This document shows, one piece after another, positions 1-10,255 of a stretch of 28,358 nucleotides of DNA (its first letter is position 1; each line of letters starts with the position of its first letter). The translations under genes and the position numbers were made by a program. The notes beneath the pieces were generated by a model. The model saw only the letters and a program-made list of their open reading frames with translations. It was not told the origin of the DNA and ran no database searches. The DNA lies in NCBI GenBank assembly GCA_015499985.1, contig JAAAUF010000544.1, forward strand, positions 1 through 28,358, read 5' to 3'. The DNA comes from Haplosporangium gracile (lineage: Eukaryota; Mortierellomycota; Mortierellomycetes; Mortierellales; Mortierellaceae).

Positions 1-3000
1 TTTTTGTTTTTTCGGTTTGGTGGGGGGGGGGGGGATGAAAAAGATTTAACAACTCATGCTTTGACACCTTCCACTTGTTTCTACGCGTGTCACAGAAATG
101 TACAGTACTTATCTCGGCTTTAGTTTATCCTTTCGACGGAATGAGGTGATGATGTGTGGATGTACAAAAGGGTGTGAAGTATGTACAGTATGTACTTTGA
201 GAATCGTAAGCCCCGTGTGCGTGTGTTTGTCCGTTTTGATAAAGGCGCAAGAATACACAAAAATCCCCTGCCTGAGAAAAAAAAAATACAATATCGCATG
301 GGCCTGAACATATGAGAGAAGATACACCCATAGAATGAAGAATACAAAGCAGGAAATATGCAGCTGGAAAAGGTGGGGATGTGACAACAAAAACGGCCAA
401 ATGGACACAGAGATGGAACGCAGCCTAGTTTTGCTCTTGTCCTTGTGTGATATGGCTCCTTAGCTGTTCCTTTCCTTATCGATTCTCATCGCTTTTTTCT
501 ACTCAGACGAAGAGGTTGTGTAGATGAAGTACATCAGGGGCCTTTGGATCGATTAGCGAGATATATAAAGGTGGACTTACTGTGGGCATGGATAAAAAGC
601 TATTTTTACGAAAGAAAAAAGCAGGCATCACCTATCCCATCTCCCACAAAAAGTCAAAAAGGTACTGTAGCTAAATCATAGATGTCGCGAGAGCACTGCG
701 TTCTGTGCGGGAGCAGGGTACTGGCGAACGGACGCACCAACAAGAGAAAAGAATTTCGATTGCATTCCTTCTTTTTTGCGATGCGTTCTTCATTGCTCAC
801 TCACAGAAAAAGCTGATGTGATTAATTCATCCATTCTTCCTTCTTTTTGGGTGGTGCTCACTTGCCTTGTCCCTCTCAGTCCTTCTCCCCTTCTTGCTTT
901 TCCTCCCCATGCGTTTTGTTATCGGATTTTATTTTTTTTCTATTACAACAAAAGGCTGTGCTATTTTATTTCGCAATTTTTAAAAGTTCTTCGGGGTTTG
1001 TGAGGAAGGTGTGAAAGGTGTGAAAGGTATGAAAGGCGTGAAAGGAGAAGTGGAGAAGGGAGGAGAAGGTGTTGTTGGGTTGCACAAATTATTGAGGTTT
1101 TTCCTTGTGTGCCTGGAACACAACTGTTGCCTCATGTAGTAAGGAAATGGAGAACGAGGATTAGAAATGAGAGAGGAAAAGAAGAAAAGGAAAAGAGAGC
1201 GTGAAAAAAAACGGGAGAAGAATCGGGTCCCCGCTTCGGTCTTGGTTTCGGGAAGAGAAAAGGACGGAGGAAGCTTCACTTTGACAGGTGAAGAAAAAAA
1301 AAGTTTGAGAGTTTGGCTTGGTTCATTTTGGCATCGGTCAAGAAAAGGGGTGGTTTACTGCCACCACCGATGAACCAAGGAACATAGGAACATCCCCCCC
1401 CCTTTTTTTAGCCCTCAATCCAATTTCATGCACGTTCCCTCGGGCGAGATAGACGATGATTACTTTTTGGGATTGGATTGATGGTCGAAGGCTCCTTTTT
1501 TCATCCTTCATCTCAACAACTGAAACTAAAGTCAAAGAACGTCCATTTCGTTCATACCCTACAAATAGATTTTTCTTTCAGAATTGAAAAGTAAGGGGGG
1601 TTTTGTTTGCTTTCATGGTTGGTTGATTTACTTCGCTCTTGGCTTGCTTTGCTTGAGACTGGGCTGGAAAGTAGCTCACTTTTTTTGTTGGTGTTGAGGA
1701 GTGGAGAGACACGTTGTTTTCTTTTTCAAAGTTGGCGGTTTTCTTACGTCGTTGGTTTACTCTAATGTTGTTTTTGAGCCAAAAAAAAAAAAAAAAAAAG
1801 GCCATTCAGGACGACGGATAAAGCCTCCTCTCGTTGTTGTTTTGTTGTTTGCTTTGGTCGATCATGCGATGGTAGAAAAAGCAAAGTAGGTTCAAGGCGC
1901 GAATTTAAAGTGTGCAAGGCCAGACTTATTTTGTTTCTATTTGCGCCCATGCATGTTGGTACATTTTCTCTTTCTGCGCCACTTTTTCTTTTCTCTATTT
2001 CGAACAAACAAAACAAATGACTTTGAGGACGAGTGCCATAAAGAAACGCCTTCATCGTTCCTTGTCTTTCTGTTTTTTCAGGTGGCGGTGGTGGTGGTGG
2101 TGGTAGGAAAGAGGTGGAAATAACAACTAAGCTTCTACCTGCTGGCGTCCATGCGGTCTTCATCAACAACAAAAACAAGTGTAGTCCCTGAAAAGGTATC
2201 AACATGAAAATGAAGGGCTGGGATGGGATGAGAGGCAAGGCGCGGAAACGATGGACCGCACGCGTTCACTGTTGTTTGCTTTGTTTCCGTTGTTGGTGCT
2301 TTTGTCGTCTTTACCGCGCTGTTGTTGCTCATTTTTTCTTGCGCACAGTTCGTTTTTTCTTGTAAGATAATAAAATCATCGGTCGGTTGAAATCAACAAC
2401 AAAACAACAATTAACAAATCAGTGAACAGCAAAGTAGAAGAGAGATGGGAGATGAAAAGAAGGATTCTTCGAACACACAAAACACGCTTTTCCTTTTGTT
2501 TAGTTTAGGTCGGGCAGTGTCTTTCTAAGCATTGATGCGGAGAGAAAGTGGAGAAAACCTGTCGAATTTTTATTTTTTACATGCATGTTTTTTATGTTTT
2601 GTGGGAGAGAACATGCTATCTCAAAGAGGCGCACAGAAAGTTCGTGCTTTTCCTCTCTTTTTTTTTTCTATTTCGTATGCGAAAAAGAAGATGAAAGGGC
2701 GAGTAAAAAGCGGGAGCTCGACTGTCTGAGAATGAGCGCGGGAACTATAGTTGGCGTTTGCCCTTGTTTTTTTGTGTTTTATAGTGTGTGCAGCTGAATT
2801 CTTGGTTGGAGCAAAATTCTACAATTCCAACTTTCACAAGGAGAAAAGAAAAACTTTCTTTATCGGTCGGTCCCTTTGCATTTTCCTCGTTCTTCCTCCT
2901 GCCCCGCGTCCCTCCCCCTCACTTTTGCCCTCCCTCGGTGCCACAAAATTGAACAGCGAAATACGTTTATTATCGATTACTGAGAGAGAAAGGAAAGCAA

Positions 3001-4130
3001 TAGAGTAGGATGGGTCTGGCCCCAAAAAAAGGAGAAGGAGCGTGGGTAGTTGTTACGAGGTTCCATTGGACGTTATTTTTCCATCTCTGTAAAAAAAAAA
3101 AAAAAGGGCAAGGGGATAGGTTGGTTGGTCATTGATGTGAAGGACTGGTTAATTAGTCATTGATTAGGGGTAAGTATAGAGAGCAAAGGGTAATGAAAGG
3201 GTGGAGAGAGATCAATAGTTCAAGACAAGGCTTGGGGGACACGAACATTTGTAATTATAACAACTCATGCACACTTGGCTTGACATTGTCATGAGCCGTT
3301 TCCAGGAGGTTGGTGTTTGCGCTGAACTCTTTTCTGGATGAATTAGAACAGGCCTCGTGGTTTTTATTTGTTATCGATGACGCGAAATGAATAAGAAACA
3401 CTGCGTTTGGGTCTATTAAAGAGACATTTGCAGTGAGAAGGAGATGCATTGGTTATACTGTAGAAGAAGACGTTGGGGATAGGATAGGGGTAAGGGCGGA
3501 TGAAGAGTGAATTGGATGGAAGGGTGGCTGACCGGGGTTTGGATTAGAAGACGGTAGGAGAGGGGTTTTGGGGTGGGGCTGGTTGTAGCAATCAATCAGT
3601 TGAGTGCCGACTGAATTATTAAAACCACATATTGCGATGATAAAAAACCGCTGTTTGTCTGATGAGCAAGTGAGTTTATAAAAACGAGTAGGCGACAAGA
3701 CGAAGACGCAGACGAAGAGAAAAACTCGTTTTTTGAGTTGCGGCGAGAGTGTTAGGGTACATTCAAAATAATTTCAGGCACACACTCATTTACAATTCAC
3801 GACAGCCATAAAATATCAACAAAAAGCACGAGCATGTCCCGATGTTGCAAGGTTGAAGCTAGACCTTGTCCTTGCTGTCCTCTTGTCAGACTAAGACACA
3901 GACTAATTTGTACCTTGCTCGCCATTTCAACAGCAATGTTGTTTATCCTTTCTCTTTTTACTTTAACAGCATTCACACATTCGCACTCTCACTTTCCCGA
4001 CAGACAAACAACACGCGTGCACACGCGTCCAATTTTACTCCACTCCATTCAATCCTTCCAGGCACCCTCCTTCAGGATCGGATGGGCGCGTACTTGTATC
4101 TATCCACTTTTCCCTCTTGTTGAAAAAGAG
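1..4130. other. Gene-free intergenic region
   Basis: I find no reading frame here that looks like a protein. The open frames are short, overlap on both strands, and encode biased sequence (Phe/Ser/Pro or Lys/Arg/Glu runs) that follows the purine or pyrimidine skew. No tRNA or rRNA was recognised. Simple-sequence features are G13 at 22-34, a 9-bp tandem repeat at 1002-1046, A19 at 1781-1799, a GGT run at 2081-2104 and A15 at 3091-3105. The stretch is unusually long compared with the 0.3-1 kb spacing between genes in the rest of the left and central window. It could hold the distal promoter of the F-box gene, a non-coding RNA or a decayed repeat; the sequence does not decide. Confidence 0.6.
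1002..1046. repeat. 9-bp tandem repeat, about five copies
   Basis: The unit GTGAAAGGT repeats with small changes at 1011-1019, 1020-1028, 1029-1037 and 1038-1046, preceded by a degenerate copy from 1002. The purine-rich strand continues to about 1070. It lies in non-coding DNA and has no visible role. Confidence 0.75.
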
Positions 4131-4553
4131 AGAGTGGTCTGCGCTTTTTTTTTCTTTTTTTTTTTTTCTTTCGTTATTTTTCCTTGTTATCGCTTTTCTT
4201 CTTTTCTTTCTTCTTTCTCCACTCCCCGTCTCTTCCCCTCAACCAACTTTCTTTCCTATTTCCCCGAACTCAAATAACGTTGTTAAAAAGGGGGTGAACC
4301 ATTTTCTACCCTTTTATCCTCATTCTCCTCTTCTTCTTCTTCTTATCCTCCCAACCCCTTCTCATTTGCACTCTTCTCCTCTCTCCTCCGCCCCCTCTCC
4401 TCTATTCTCCTTTTCGCTTTTTATTTTCTCCAACCCTCTTTTTTTATTTTCAATTCACCATCACATACTTCACACTTCATTCTCATTCTAATTCTCACTT
4501 CTCATTCATTACTTCATTCGTTCCTTTCACTATTTCATTCAACAAACAACAAT

Positions 4554-4591
<38 letters not shown>

Positions 4592-4594
4592 AGG
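4130..4594 (+). promoter_or_regulatory. C/T-rich leader and AAC repeat upstream of the F-box gene
   Basis: From about 4130 to 4540 the plus strand is almost entirely C and T, a common feature of fungal promoters and 5' leaders. It then changes abruptly to an A/C-only tract: CAACAAACAACAATAAC followed by twelve perfect AAC units (4554-4589). Four bases (AAAGG brought down to the last G at 4594) separate the repeat from the ATG at 4595. The repeat is therefore probably the last part of the 5' untranslated leader. It would be unstructured RNA. No TATA box or transcription start can be assigned with confidence. Confidence 0.6.
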
Positions 4595-7381
4595 ATGCAT
4601 ATCACACTACTCCCGGAGGAGGTTTTCTTCCACCTGCTCCCCTTCCTCGACTTGCCCGACCAACACAGTCTACTCCTCACCTGCCGCTCTCTCTTCTACA
4701 AAGTCGTCCCCGCTCTTTACCGGTCGCCCTTCCGACTCCTCCTCGCCTACAATGGAAAAACTTCTCCACACCCCCTCTCTCCAACCCTAGCCTCTTCCAG
4801 TAGCTCAGTATTTCCTCCAATTGCATCCACATCTGCATCGTATTCTTATTCCTATTCAACTTCTCTTCCTTCTTACTCTACCGCCTCCGACCCTTCTTCA
4901 CTCATCCCCACATCCTCAACCCTCTACTCCACAACAAGGACAACAATAACACCCGCCACTGCGACACCCACCACCGTCAAAGTCGCACGCAGCAATAGCA
5001 GCATCGAGAGCAACAATAGCAGCCATGGCGTCGGAAATGGTATTAACAACGGTACAGGAAGCTCTGGCAGCATTATGAGACACAGCTCCCGTCGACATAT
5101 CGGCAACCCTCACTCTCTCCGCAAAGCATCTGCATCCTCTGTCTCTTCCTCTTCCACCTCCTCAACTTTGTCTTCCTCCACCCATACAGTAGCCTCTGCT
5201 CTCACCACCGCTGCTAGCTCGTATTCGCCTCCCTCAGTACGACCCACAGGAACCTCAGGTCCTTTTCCTCCCGCCACTGCTGCTGCTTCAATCTCGGCCT
5301 CGGCTCCAACAACAACCCGCTCGGTCCACCCTTCCTCACTTCACCAGCGGTCGTTGTCTGATCACCCCAAGGGTTTCAATCACAGCAGCATTGGCCCCAG
5401 CCATTCTGACACGACCTCAGCCCACTCCAAGGCCCATCTCTCCATCATCACCCACCAACACCAACAGCAACAACAACCATCGACACGCTTCACAGGGGCA
5501 GCAATGGCGCTTACACCACAGCGCGACGGCTGGAAGCTCAAGAAAATGTCTCGATTACTCCAATTGCTCATCGCCTGCACGTCAATTCAAGCCCGACTCC
5601 CGGCACTTCGATATCCGGGCTATGGTCAGCAGTGGATTCGCCCTCCTTGCAGGGTCGACTATTTACTTTACTATACTGACCAACAAGAAGGAGGCGAAAT
5701 CATGGTCCAATGCTTTCATCTTCTCTTTGCTGACTTGGTCCAGTGTCGATGGGAGGACGAGGCGCGAGGGTTGGGTGTACCGCTGGGTCCACCCGATAAA
5801 GAGGCCTACAAGGTTTTGTATCAGATCCAGAGGGAGTTTATGGCGCACCATCCGGCGGGGATACGGACTTTATCAGTCTCGGTAGCCCATACCATCGACC
5901 ATGCGATTACTTTGGCGCCACAGTTGGGGAGGGTGTCGAGGTTGGAGTTGACGGATTTGGAGGTCGAGTTCAAGGTCGAGAAGGTAGTGGACTTTATCAA
6001 ATCACATCGGATGGTCTTTGGTCCTGTGCTGAAGGAGATCTCGCTCGGAAAGAGACAGTTAGAGAGAGCCCGTAAGGGCAGTGGCGCAAATAGTCCTGAT
6101 TCGACTAGAGGGAGAGGAGGAGGGTACCAGAGTTCAATTTCTGCGGCGTCGTTGTTCTCGTTTGATTCTGCGGGATCGCCCGTCTTGTCCACTGCCGCCT
6201 TCCCACCGCATCCGACATCTGCAGGAATCGTTACAGAAACAGGAGAGGGAGGAGCTTCTTCTTCCAAGTCGCCACCAGTTGCGCTTATCCAATCCTTAAT
6301 CAATTTTCCCAGAAGTGCAACTACACTTCCATTGGCTTCATCCAACCCGGTTATGACGGTGGTGGAGGCGATTAAGGGACTGGAGTGCCTGGATGCAACA
6401 AACTGGGACGATTGCGTCCTCTACCTCGATCGACTTTCCTCTGCCAGTCTGAAGCGCCTCTGGCTGTCCCCAAATACCCCACCCTCAACCTCACCCGATT
6501 ATGCACAGGCCGAGCAACAGTTGGTTGGACTGGCAGAACATCTCAAGCAATGGCGGCAACTTGAGGAGATCAAGATACCGATCCGCAAGGGCAATGTCTT
6601 TGCCTGGGCCGCGAACGAGAAGCGATCGGCCCTGATCTGTGCCCCCATCTTGGCAGGATCCAGGACCAAACTGTTACCCAAGATGCGACAGATCCACCTC
6701 GAGGGCCCCACATTGGATGTGGTCGACAGTGTTCGCGACGCGGCGTTTGCATTCCAGGCGACGCTGGAGGATCTGGAGGCCCGGTCCCGGGTCCGCGTAT
6801 GGCATCCGACGACGATTGAGTGGGGGTGGAAGATGCCTCGGTTGACGCGTCTCACGCTCGAGGGTGAGATTAGTCTATATTTCAGCTTGGATGCTTTGAA
6901 CCGGTGTCCTGCGCTTGAGGAGCTTACTTTAGCGACGTCGATGAAACGCTACCAGCAACAACACGACCATCAACATCATTATCGACAGGACCAGTATCAA
7001 CCGCCACTGTCGCCACTCCCACATCTGGTCCGTGGAGCCAACCCCGGAGGTGACCTGCTGTTGTTCATTCGATCACAGGAGATCCGATCCATTGCCAGTC
7101 TAAAGAATCTGCAACGGCTGAGTCTCCATGGCGCGTGGCAGGTACCCGACAGAGTGTTGCGCCGTATTGCGAACAAATGTTTGAAACTGAAAGAGTTGAG
7201 GCTGGATCAGACTGTGGGGACGACGATTGGAGGCGTGTTGCTAGGAATTGAGAACATGCAGAGGTTGGAGAAGTTGGAGTTGCGTTTGGATGTGATAGAC
7301 TTGTCGTTGGTTCGAGTCGTTGCCCGGAAGCTGGCCTTCCTGTCGTCGATCCAGCTGACCAGTCTTTGCACCGTAGATTAG
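4595..7381 (+). CDS. F-box and leucine-rich-repeat protein, single exon
   Basis: The protein has 928 residues in one uninterrupted frame. Residues about 3-45 form an F-box: it opens with LPEEVFFHLLPFLDL, followed by LLLTCRSLF and VVPALYRSPF, the usual F-box spacing. F-box proteins bind Skp1 and bring substrates to SCF ubiquitin ligases. Residues about 60-320 are Ser/Thr/His/Gln-rich low complexity with no recognisable fold. The rest carries hydrophobic repeats typical of LRRs, such as LTRLTLEGEI (near 748), LEELTLATS, LQRLSLHG (near 837), LKELRLDQT and LEKLELRLD, and ends at TAG. An inserted His/Gln-rich loop lies at about 785-805. The start is the first ATG after the AAC leader and begins the F-box directly. 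The substrate is unknown. Many fungal genomes carry large families of such F-box/LRR genes, so no orthologue is named. Confidence 0.9.
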   Translation: MHITLLPEEVFFHLLPFLDLPDQHSLLLTCRSLFYKVVPALYRSPFRLLLAYNGKTSPHPLSPTLASSSSSVFPPIASTSASYSYSYSTSLPSYSTASDPSSLIPTSSTLYSTTRTTITPATATPTTVKVARSNSSIESNNSSHGVGNGINNGTGSSGSIMRHSSRRHIGNPHSLRKASASSVSSSSTSSTLSSSTHTVASALTTAASSYSPPSVRPTGTSGPFPPATAAASISASAPTTTRSVHPSSLHQRSLSDHPKGFNHSSIGPSHSDTTSAHSKAHLSIITHQHQQQQQPSTRFTGAAMALTPQRDGWKLKKMSRLLQLLIACTSIQARLPALRYPGYGQQWIRPPCRVDYLLYYTDQQEGGEIMVQCFHLLFADLVQCRWEDEARGLGVPLGPPDKEAYKVLYQIQREFMAHHPAGIRTLSVSVAHTIDHAITLAPQLGRVSRLELTDLEVEFKVEKVVDFIKSHRMVFGPVLKEISLGKRQLERARKGSGANSPDSTRGRGGGYQSSISAASLFSFDSAGSPVLSTAAFPPHPTSAGIVTETGEGGASSSKSPPVALIQSLINFPRSATTLPLASSNPVMTVVEAIKGLECLDATNWDDCVLYLDRLSSASLKRLWLSPNTPPSTSPDYAQAEQQLVGLAEHLKQWRQLEEIKIPIRKGNVFAWAANEKRSALICAPILAGSRTKLLPKMRQIHLEGPTLDVVDSVRDAAFAFQATLEDLEARSRVRVWHPTTIEWGWKMPRLTRLTLEGEISLYFSLDALNRCPALEELTLATSMKRYQQQHDHQHHYRQDQYQPPLSPLPHLVRGANPGGDLLLFIRSQEIRSIASLKNLQRLSLHGAWQVPDRVLRRIANKCLKLKELRLDQTVGTTIGGVLLGIENMQRLEKLELRLDVIDLSLVRVVARKLAFLSSIQLTSLCTVD

Positions 7382-7605
7382 AATCGGGAGGAGGAAGTAT
7401 AGAAAAGAAGGAGATGAATGATACCATAATACAAATACACACGACACAGTATGTCCTGATAGAGAAAATAAAAAAAAACGCAGTGTTTTTTTGTACGATG
7501 CATAATTATGGCTTTTTTTATTTTTTATTTTTGTTTTTATAGCGGTGTTTCTCATCTTTTTTTCTGTGTATTTTCCAGCTGCTTTTCCAGCATGGCCTTT
7601 TTCTT
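7382..7605. terminator. Convergent 3' ends of the F-box and membrane-protein genes
   Basis: The two genes end tail to tail with 224 bp between stop codons. A poly(A) signal AATAAA for the plus-strand gene lies at 7467-7472. On the minus strand the T-rich stretch near 7510-7545 contains TTTATT, read as AATAAA, about 85 bp after the membrane-protein stop. The two 3' untranslated regions probably nearly touch or overlap. Confidence 0.55.
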
Positions 7606-9186
7606 TCAGGGCAAGGCGATGGGCTTGTGCCGCTCGGCAAGCCACATAACAGCCCACCGGAACTGCCAATGAACAAATGCACGACAGATGATCAACAACG
7701 AAGGCAAGAGACAAAAGATAAGCGGCAATGTCAAACAGGCAAAGACGACGACAATACAAAAGATGGGCACCGCCAGGACCAGTTTCCAGATCAAGAGGTA
7801 AGACAGAGTTTTGAGCGTGTGCTTGTCGCTGAAGGAGGCGCTCAGATGCGTAGCTGACTTGTCAAACACGTTGCGCGGTTTCCGGCGGCGCTGGCGAACC
7901 TCGCCCTCTGCGGTCGTGTATGTCTCTGATGAGGAGGAGATTGGGGGAGCACCGGGAGCATTGACAGGAGGAGTTGTAGAAGAAGTAGAGGAGTGGATGC
8001 CGTGGTGGGCACATTCTTCCGATCCGGGGGTGACAAAAATGTCAAAGGTCAGGTACGGGTGTCGTTCACGGACGTCCTTGGGGACCAGGGCACGAGAGAG
8101 GACCAGGTCCAGTCTTCCAAGCGCTCTCCAGGAGGTGACAGTCGCAATGACGATAAAATATCCCACGGGCGGGAAGATCATGCTGACAGCCGAGATGATA
8201 AGGGTGGCCATGGACCAGACAAAGAAGAAGAGCGAGAGGGGGACGACGATAAAGAGGATATAAAAGAATGCAGTCCAGGCCTTGCCGTCCCCAACGATGG
8301 ACCAGTGAGTCTTTGGTTCTTCTTCCTCCTCCTCGATGGGGCGAGCGCCGTTGCCGTGGGTGGAAGAGTTAGGGCGAAGGAGACGATCGACGTCCCGGGA
8401 ATGCTGTGCGTCATCGTCGTTCCGTCCGTGCGAGGTCTGCCCTTGAAGAGGCCGAGTAGCAGTAGTCGCCGACGAGGCCGCCGACGAAGACGAGTTAGTG
8501 GGTGGTGCAGAGGCGGCTGAATGAGTCGTTGCGCCGTACTGCCGAGGAGGCTGCTGTTGAGATCCACTACCACCAGCATTGCCACTTCCTGATTGGAATT
8601 GCTCGGCAGGGGTCGAATCCAGGGGTATTCTGGTCTTAATATCAACGCCGCGTTGCCCGGGGGGTCCACGCAAATGGTCATAGTTATCATGGATCTGGTG
8701 TGGGATGGTGGTGGCATTCCTGATAACCGACGACTCGTACGATGGAGGATCTTCTTCGTCTCTCAAGATGGCATTCTTTCCTGCTGCCTTGGATTTCTGT
8801 GCTGTTGGTCCTGGAGTAGGTGTTGGCGTTGATGTTGACGACGATCCTCCTGCTACTGCGGGTGCGGGAGTTTCTTGTGGGTGGCGGTGGAATAAGGAGG
8901 TCACTGCCTCGGTTATGCTGTGCGTTAAAATGTGAGCTTGAGGAGTTGGAGCCTGAGCTGGAGCCTGAGCTGGAGCCTGAGCTGAACCTGACGAAAAAGA
9001 AGCAGTAGTGGTTTGAGGGGTGGGCTGAATGGCGGGGGCGGGAGCAGGAGTGGGGGTGGGTGTGAGAACGGGGATTGAGAGGTTAAGCTCTTCCTGATCG
9101 AGGGTTGGCCAGACAGGTTGGGTTGAAGGGACGTTCTGCCATGGCTGACCGTTGTCGAAGGGGTCGGATGGGTCGAATGCAGACAT
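7606..9186 (-). CDS. Proline-rich protein with two pairs of membrane helices, possibly sensor-like
   Basis: The protein has 526 residues, single exon, ATG at 9186-9184, TGA at 7608-7606. Residues 1-295 are polar low complexity rich in Pro, Ala, Thr, Ser and Gln, including an AQAP repeat coded by a 12-bp tandem repeat near 8947-8990, then an acidic run (EEEEEE) before the first helices. Two hydrophobic blocks follow: about 303-365 (two helices, from AWTAFFYILFIVV to TSWRALGRLDL) and about 462-512 (two helices, from SYLLIWKLVLAVP to CRAFVHWQFRW). A basic loop RQRRRKPR sits between them. The two-plus-two layout, each pair followed by an Arg/Leu amphipathic segment, resembles the putative sensor domain of Pfam PF13796, but this is from memory of the pattern and is tentative. 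The frame stays open upstream of 9186, but that part overlaps the last IES6 exon and is not expected to be coding. The N-terminus should face the cytosol (inference). Confidence 0.8.
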   Translation of the reverse strand: MSAFDPSDPFDNGQPWQNVPSTQPVWPTLDQEELNLSIPVLTPTPTPAPAPAIQPTPQTTTASFSSGSAQAPAQAPAQAPTPQAHILTHSITEAVTSLFHRHPQETPAPAVAGGSSSTSTPTPTPGPTAQKSKAAGKNAILRDEEDPPSYESSVIRNATTIPHQIHDNYDHLRGPPGQRGVDIKTRIPLDSTPAEQFQSGSGNAGGSGSQQQPPRQYGATTHSAASAPPTNSSSSAASSATTATRPLQGQTSHGRNDDDAQHSRDVDRLLRPNSSTHGNGARPIEEEEEEPKTHWSIVGDGKAWTAFFYILFIVVPLSLFFFVWSMATLIISAVSMIFPPVGYFIVIATVTSWRALGRLDLVLSRALVPKDVRERHPYLTFDIFVTPGSEECAHHGIHSSTSSTTPPVNAPGAPPISSSSETYTTAEGEVRQRRRKPRNVFDKSATHLSASFSDKHTLKTLSYLLIWKLVLAVPIFCIVVVFACLTLPLIFCLLPSLLIICRAFVHWQFRWAVMWLAERHKPIALP

Positions 9187-9578
9187 CGTGTGGGAAGGTA
9201 TGGCGAGAAGAGAGGGGGAGGAGGGAGGGGGTATAGAGGAAGGTTGAGAAAGGTGTAAAAGAAGAAAAGAAAAAGAAAAACGGGAGTGGAGACGGGAAAG
9301 CAAAAGGGGGAAAAGAATATGCGGCGGAGAAAGTGAAAAGCAAAAAAAAAGCTGATCATTCAGATCACACAGACACAACTGTGCATAAGACAACACATCC
9401 ACTCTTACACTTCTTGGCGTTTTTTTGTTTTGGGTGTGGTTTGATATTGTACAATTATTGAAATGAGAGGAGCAGAGAAGAGAAATGACTATGGCTGTTG
9501 CCACTGAAGGAACAACACACCATGCGACTATGAGCGACTTGCAAGTAAAGGAGCGAGAAGAAAAATAATAACTTTGAT
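9187..9578. promoter_or_regulatory. Short intergenic region between two tandem minus-strand genes
   Basis: These 392 bp separate the IES6 stop from the start codon of the membrane-protein gene. Read on the minus strand, the part next to the start codon (9190-9350) is C/T-rich, as in the F-box leader. No TATA box or clear poly(A) signal for IES6 was found. Confidence 0.4.
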
Positions 9579-10255
9579 TCACTTGAGGACAACGGCTGCG
9601 TTGCGAAGTCCAAGGTACTGCTGCACGACACCGATGGGCTGATTCTTGATCAACTGGTACACCTCCGTCGAGTGGTACCGAAGCCGAGTCTTGGGATCCG
9701 TATAGCGTGCCTATACATGAGTCCAGCAAGTATCAAAACAAGATCGATCAGCAAATTGAAAAAAAAAAAAAAAAAAACGCCACCATGTCCAAAGTCTCCC
9801 TTCTGAGGTATGGCTTTTGCAGTCGAAAATCAAGTTTCTGTATGATCGTTACCTCCAGTCCAGTGATATCGCAGTACTTCTTTTGAGGAGTCATCGACGG
9901 CAACGCCTCAATGTTCCAATCTACAAGTGAAAAAGGAGATGGAGTAGGTGCAGACATTAGCAAAAGCATGACTTTTTAAGCTCCAGAGTCCATGTTTGAC
10001 CGCATCAGCTCCTGCTGCAATCATCATAGAAAAAGTAAATTTACAGGTGGGTGTGCTTATTTTCCACTCTTTGGCCTTGTCTGCTGTGATGATTTGCTTC
10101 AGATTCTTTGTCTTCTTGGAAGCGTGCCATCCGGGCTTCTTGAAGGGCTTGTGGATGTGAGCCATGTTGGTGACGGGCAGTGCTGGTACTGTCTGTTCCG
10201 CCAACGCTGCCCCGCTTGTTGAATTGGTGGCTGATCCTGTAATCGACGATGTCAT
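9579..10255 (-). CDS. IES6: Ies6/INO80C-like subunit of the INO80 chromatin remodeller
   Basis: Coding exons on the minus strand are 10255-10045, 9920-9853 and 9710-9579. Introns begin GTAAAT and GTAACG and end TTGTAG and TATAG. The joined product has 136 residues. It contains KPFKKPGW, then KTKNLKQI, a W-x8-W-N-I-E segment across intron 1, and a YL1-C domain: KKYCDITGLEARYTDP, KTRLRYHS, and a final QYLGLRNAAVV. The NLKQI block before the YL1-C domain is the Ies6/INO80C layout rather than that of Swc2/VPS72. Ies6 works with Arp5 in the nucleus to couple ATP hydrolysis to nucleosome sliding. The start is uncertain. The frame continues upstream of 10255 into an acidic EDEEDEQYTG segment that follows a good acceptor (TATAG near 10297), and a further candidate exon coding VAKGKQARVRFGRKGK lies near 10424-10473. 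I could not find an ATG for that longer form. T19 lies in the second intron. Confidence 0.85.

Noticed and set aside
3834..4277. Plus-strand ORF of 147 codons and an overlapping 124-codon ORF
   Set aside because: The translation is dominated by Phe, Ser and Leu, as expected from the C/T-rich leader in any frame.
5821..6345. Minus-strand ORF of 174 codons within the F-box gene
   Set aside because: It is a shadow of the LRR coding sequence, with no promoter, leader or recognisable protein features.
9187..9729. N-terminal extension of the 7606-9186 membrane protein up to 9729
   Set aside because: It runs through a C/T leader and the last IES6 exon in a different frame, and its translation (Phe/Ser/Pro-rich) looks non-coding. 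The ATG at 9186 starts a more protein-like sequence.
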